DNA of 44,264 bases, taken from NCBI GenBank assembly GCA_002498385.1, contig DAHH01000016.1:1-44264 (forward strand). Reading direction: 5' to 3'. Each line of letters opens with the position of its first letter. Positions within the stretch are counted from its first letter, which is position 1. Under the pieces are notes generated by a model, which ran no database searches, was not told the DNA's origin, and saw only the letters and a program-made list of their open reading frames with translations. Source of the DNA: Methanobacterium sp. UBA410 (GTDB lineage: Archaea; Methanobacteriota; Methanobacteria; Methanobacteriales; Methanobacteriaceae). The position numbers and the translations under genes were made by a program. Below, piece after piece: positions 44,073 through 44,264 of this stretch.

Positions 44073-44264
44073 TTTGAAAATCTATTTTTAAAAAATTTAT
44101 TTCTAAATCTATTTTAAAAGTTCTTTTATTAATTGATGATTTTTTACACTTTTTTCTAGAGGATCCAACCCCTAAATCCATTCTTTTAACTTTTTATCTT
44201 AATATTTTCTTTATCCTGAGTTTTTATATAGTATTTAGCCTAATTTCTTATTTTACTACTTATT
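44073..44264. other. AT-rich end of window
   Basis: T-rich stretches after tRNA-Phe (tattttt at 44084, ttttttacacttttttc near 44140) could terminate the tRNA transcript. No gene is visible before the window ends. Confidence 0.4.

Overview
The window is chromosomal DNA from a hydrogenotrophic methanogen of the order Methanobacteriales, most likely a mesophilic Methanobacterium. The evidence is an archaeal histone, a group II chaperonin, CofH (coenzyme F420 biosynthesis), ribosomal protein S17e, a GHMP-type shikimate kinase, Hel308, Elp3, methanogen-specific DUF2115 and DUF2098 proteins, GGTGA/GGAGG ribosome binding sites and AT-rich TATA promoters. From memory, the stretch asd-dapB-dapA-lysC-S17e-chorismate mutase-aroK-thioredoxin-cbiD-moaC-hel308-DUF2115 follows the gene order around MTH799-MTH812 of Methanothermobacter thermautotrophicus. 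No IS element, integrase, CRISPR array or prophage was seen.

Layout. 1-4.1 kb: a small membrane protein, a GMC-like flavoprotein with a ferredoxin-like cysteine cluster, and a Yip1 membrane protein joined to an anchored beta-rich surface protein. 4.3-9.4 kb (minus): acetate transporter (SatP/AceTr), AMP-forming acetyl-CoA synthetase and thermosome, with direct repeats at the acs and satP promoters. 9.8-10.9 kb (minus): PAP2 phosphatase and a coiled-coil protein. 11.3-14.4 kb (minus): three exported proteins, namely a membrane-anchored two-domain protein resembling Gram-positive DUF916/DUF3324 proteins and two paralogous secreted beta-rich proteins. This is my best candidate for an undescribed surface system. 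14.6-22.1 kb (minus): aspartate-family and aromatic biosynthesis (asd, dapB, dapA, lysC, S17e, chorismate mutase, aroK), interrupted by a phospholipase D-like gene whose C-terminal OB-fold has been cut off by a 10-bp tandem duplication plus a second frameshift. 22.3-29.2 kb (plus): sppA, a CPYC thioredoxin-like protein, cbiD, moaC, hel308 and two tandem DUF2115 genes. 29.2-35.2 kb: small accessory genes (HepT-like, NYN nuclease, a second PLD-like protein with its HKD histidine replaced, winged helix, zinc ribbon, coiled coil, DUF2098, PRC barrel). 35.3-39.5 kb (plus): site-2 protease with CBS domains, elp3, deoC and a cyclophilin-like protein. 39.8-44.3 kb: cofH, histone, rubrerythrin, an operon of GerW/YtfJ, DUF2953 and a small protein, then tRNA-Val(GAC) and tRNA-Phe(GAA).

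Across the whole window the non-coding DNA carries many perfect or near-perfect tandem duplications of 10-26 bp (at least fifteen located by eye). Two of them lie in the broken OB-fold tail and one of these explains a frameshift, so the pattern looks like an active mutational process rather than only regulatory repeats.

Start codons were revised where a clear ribosome binding site favours a different start. All family assignments come from motif recognition without any database search.
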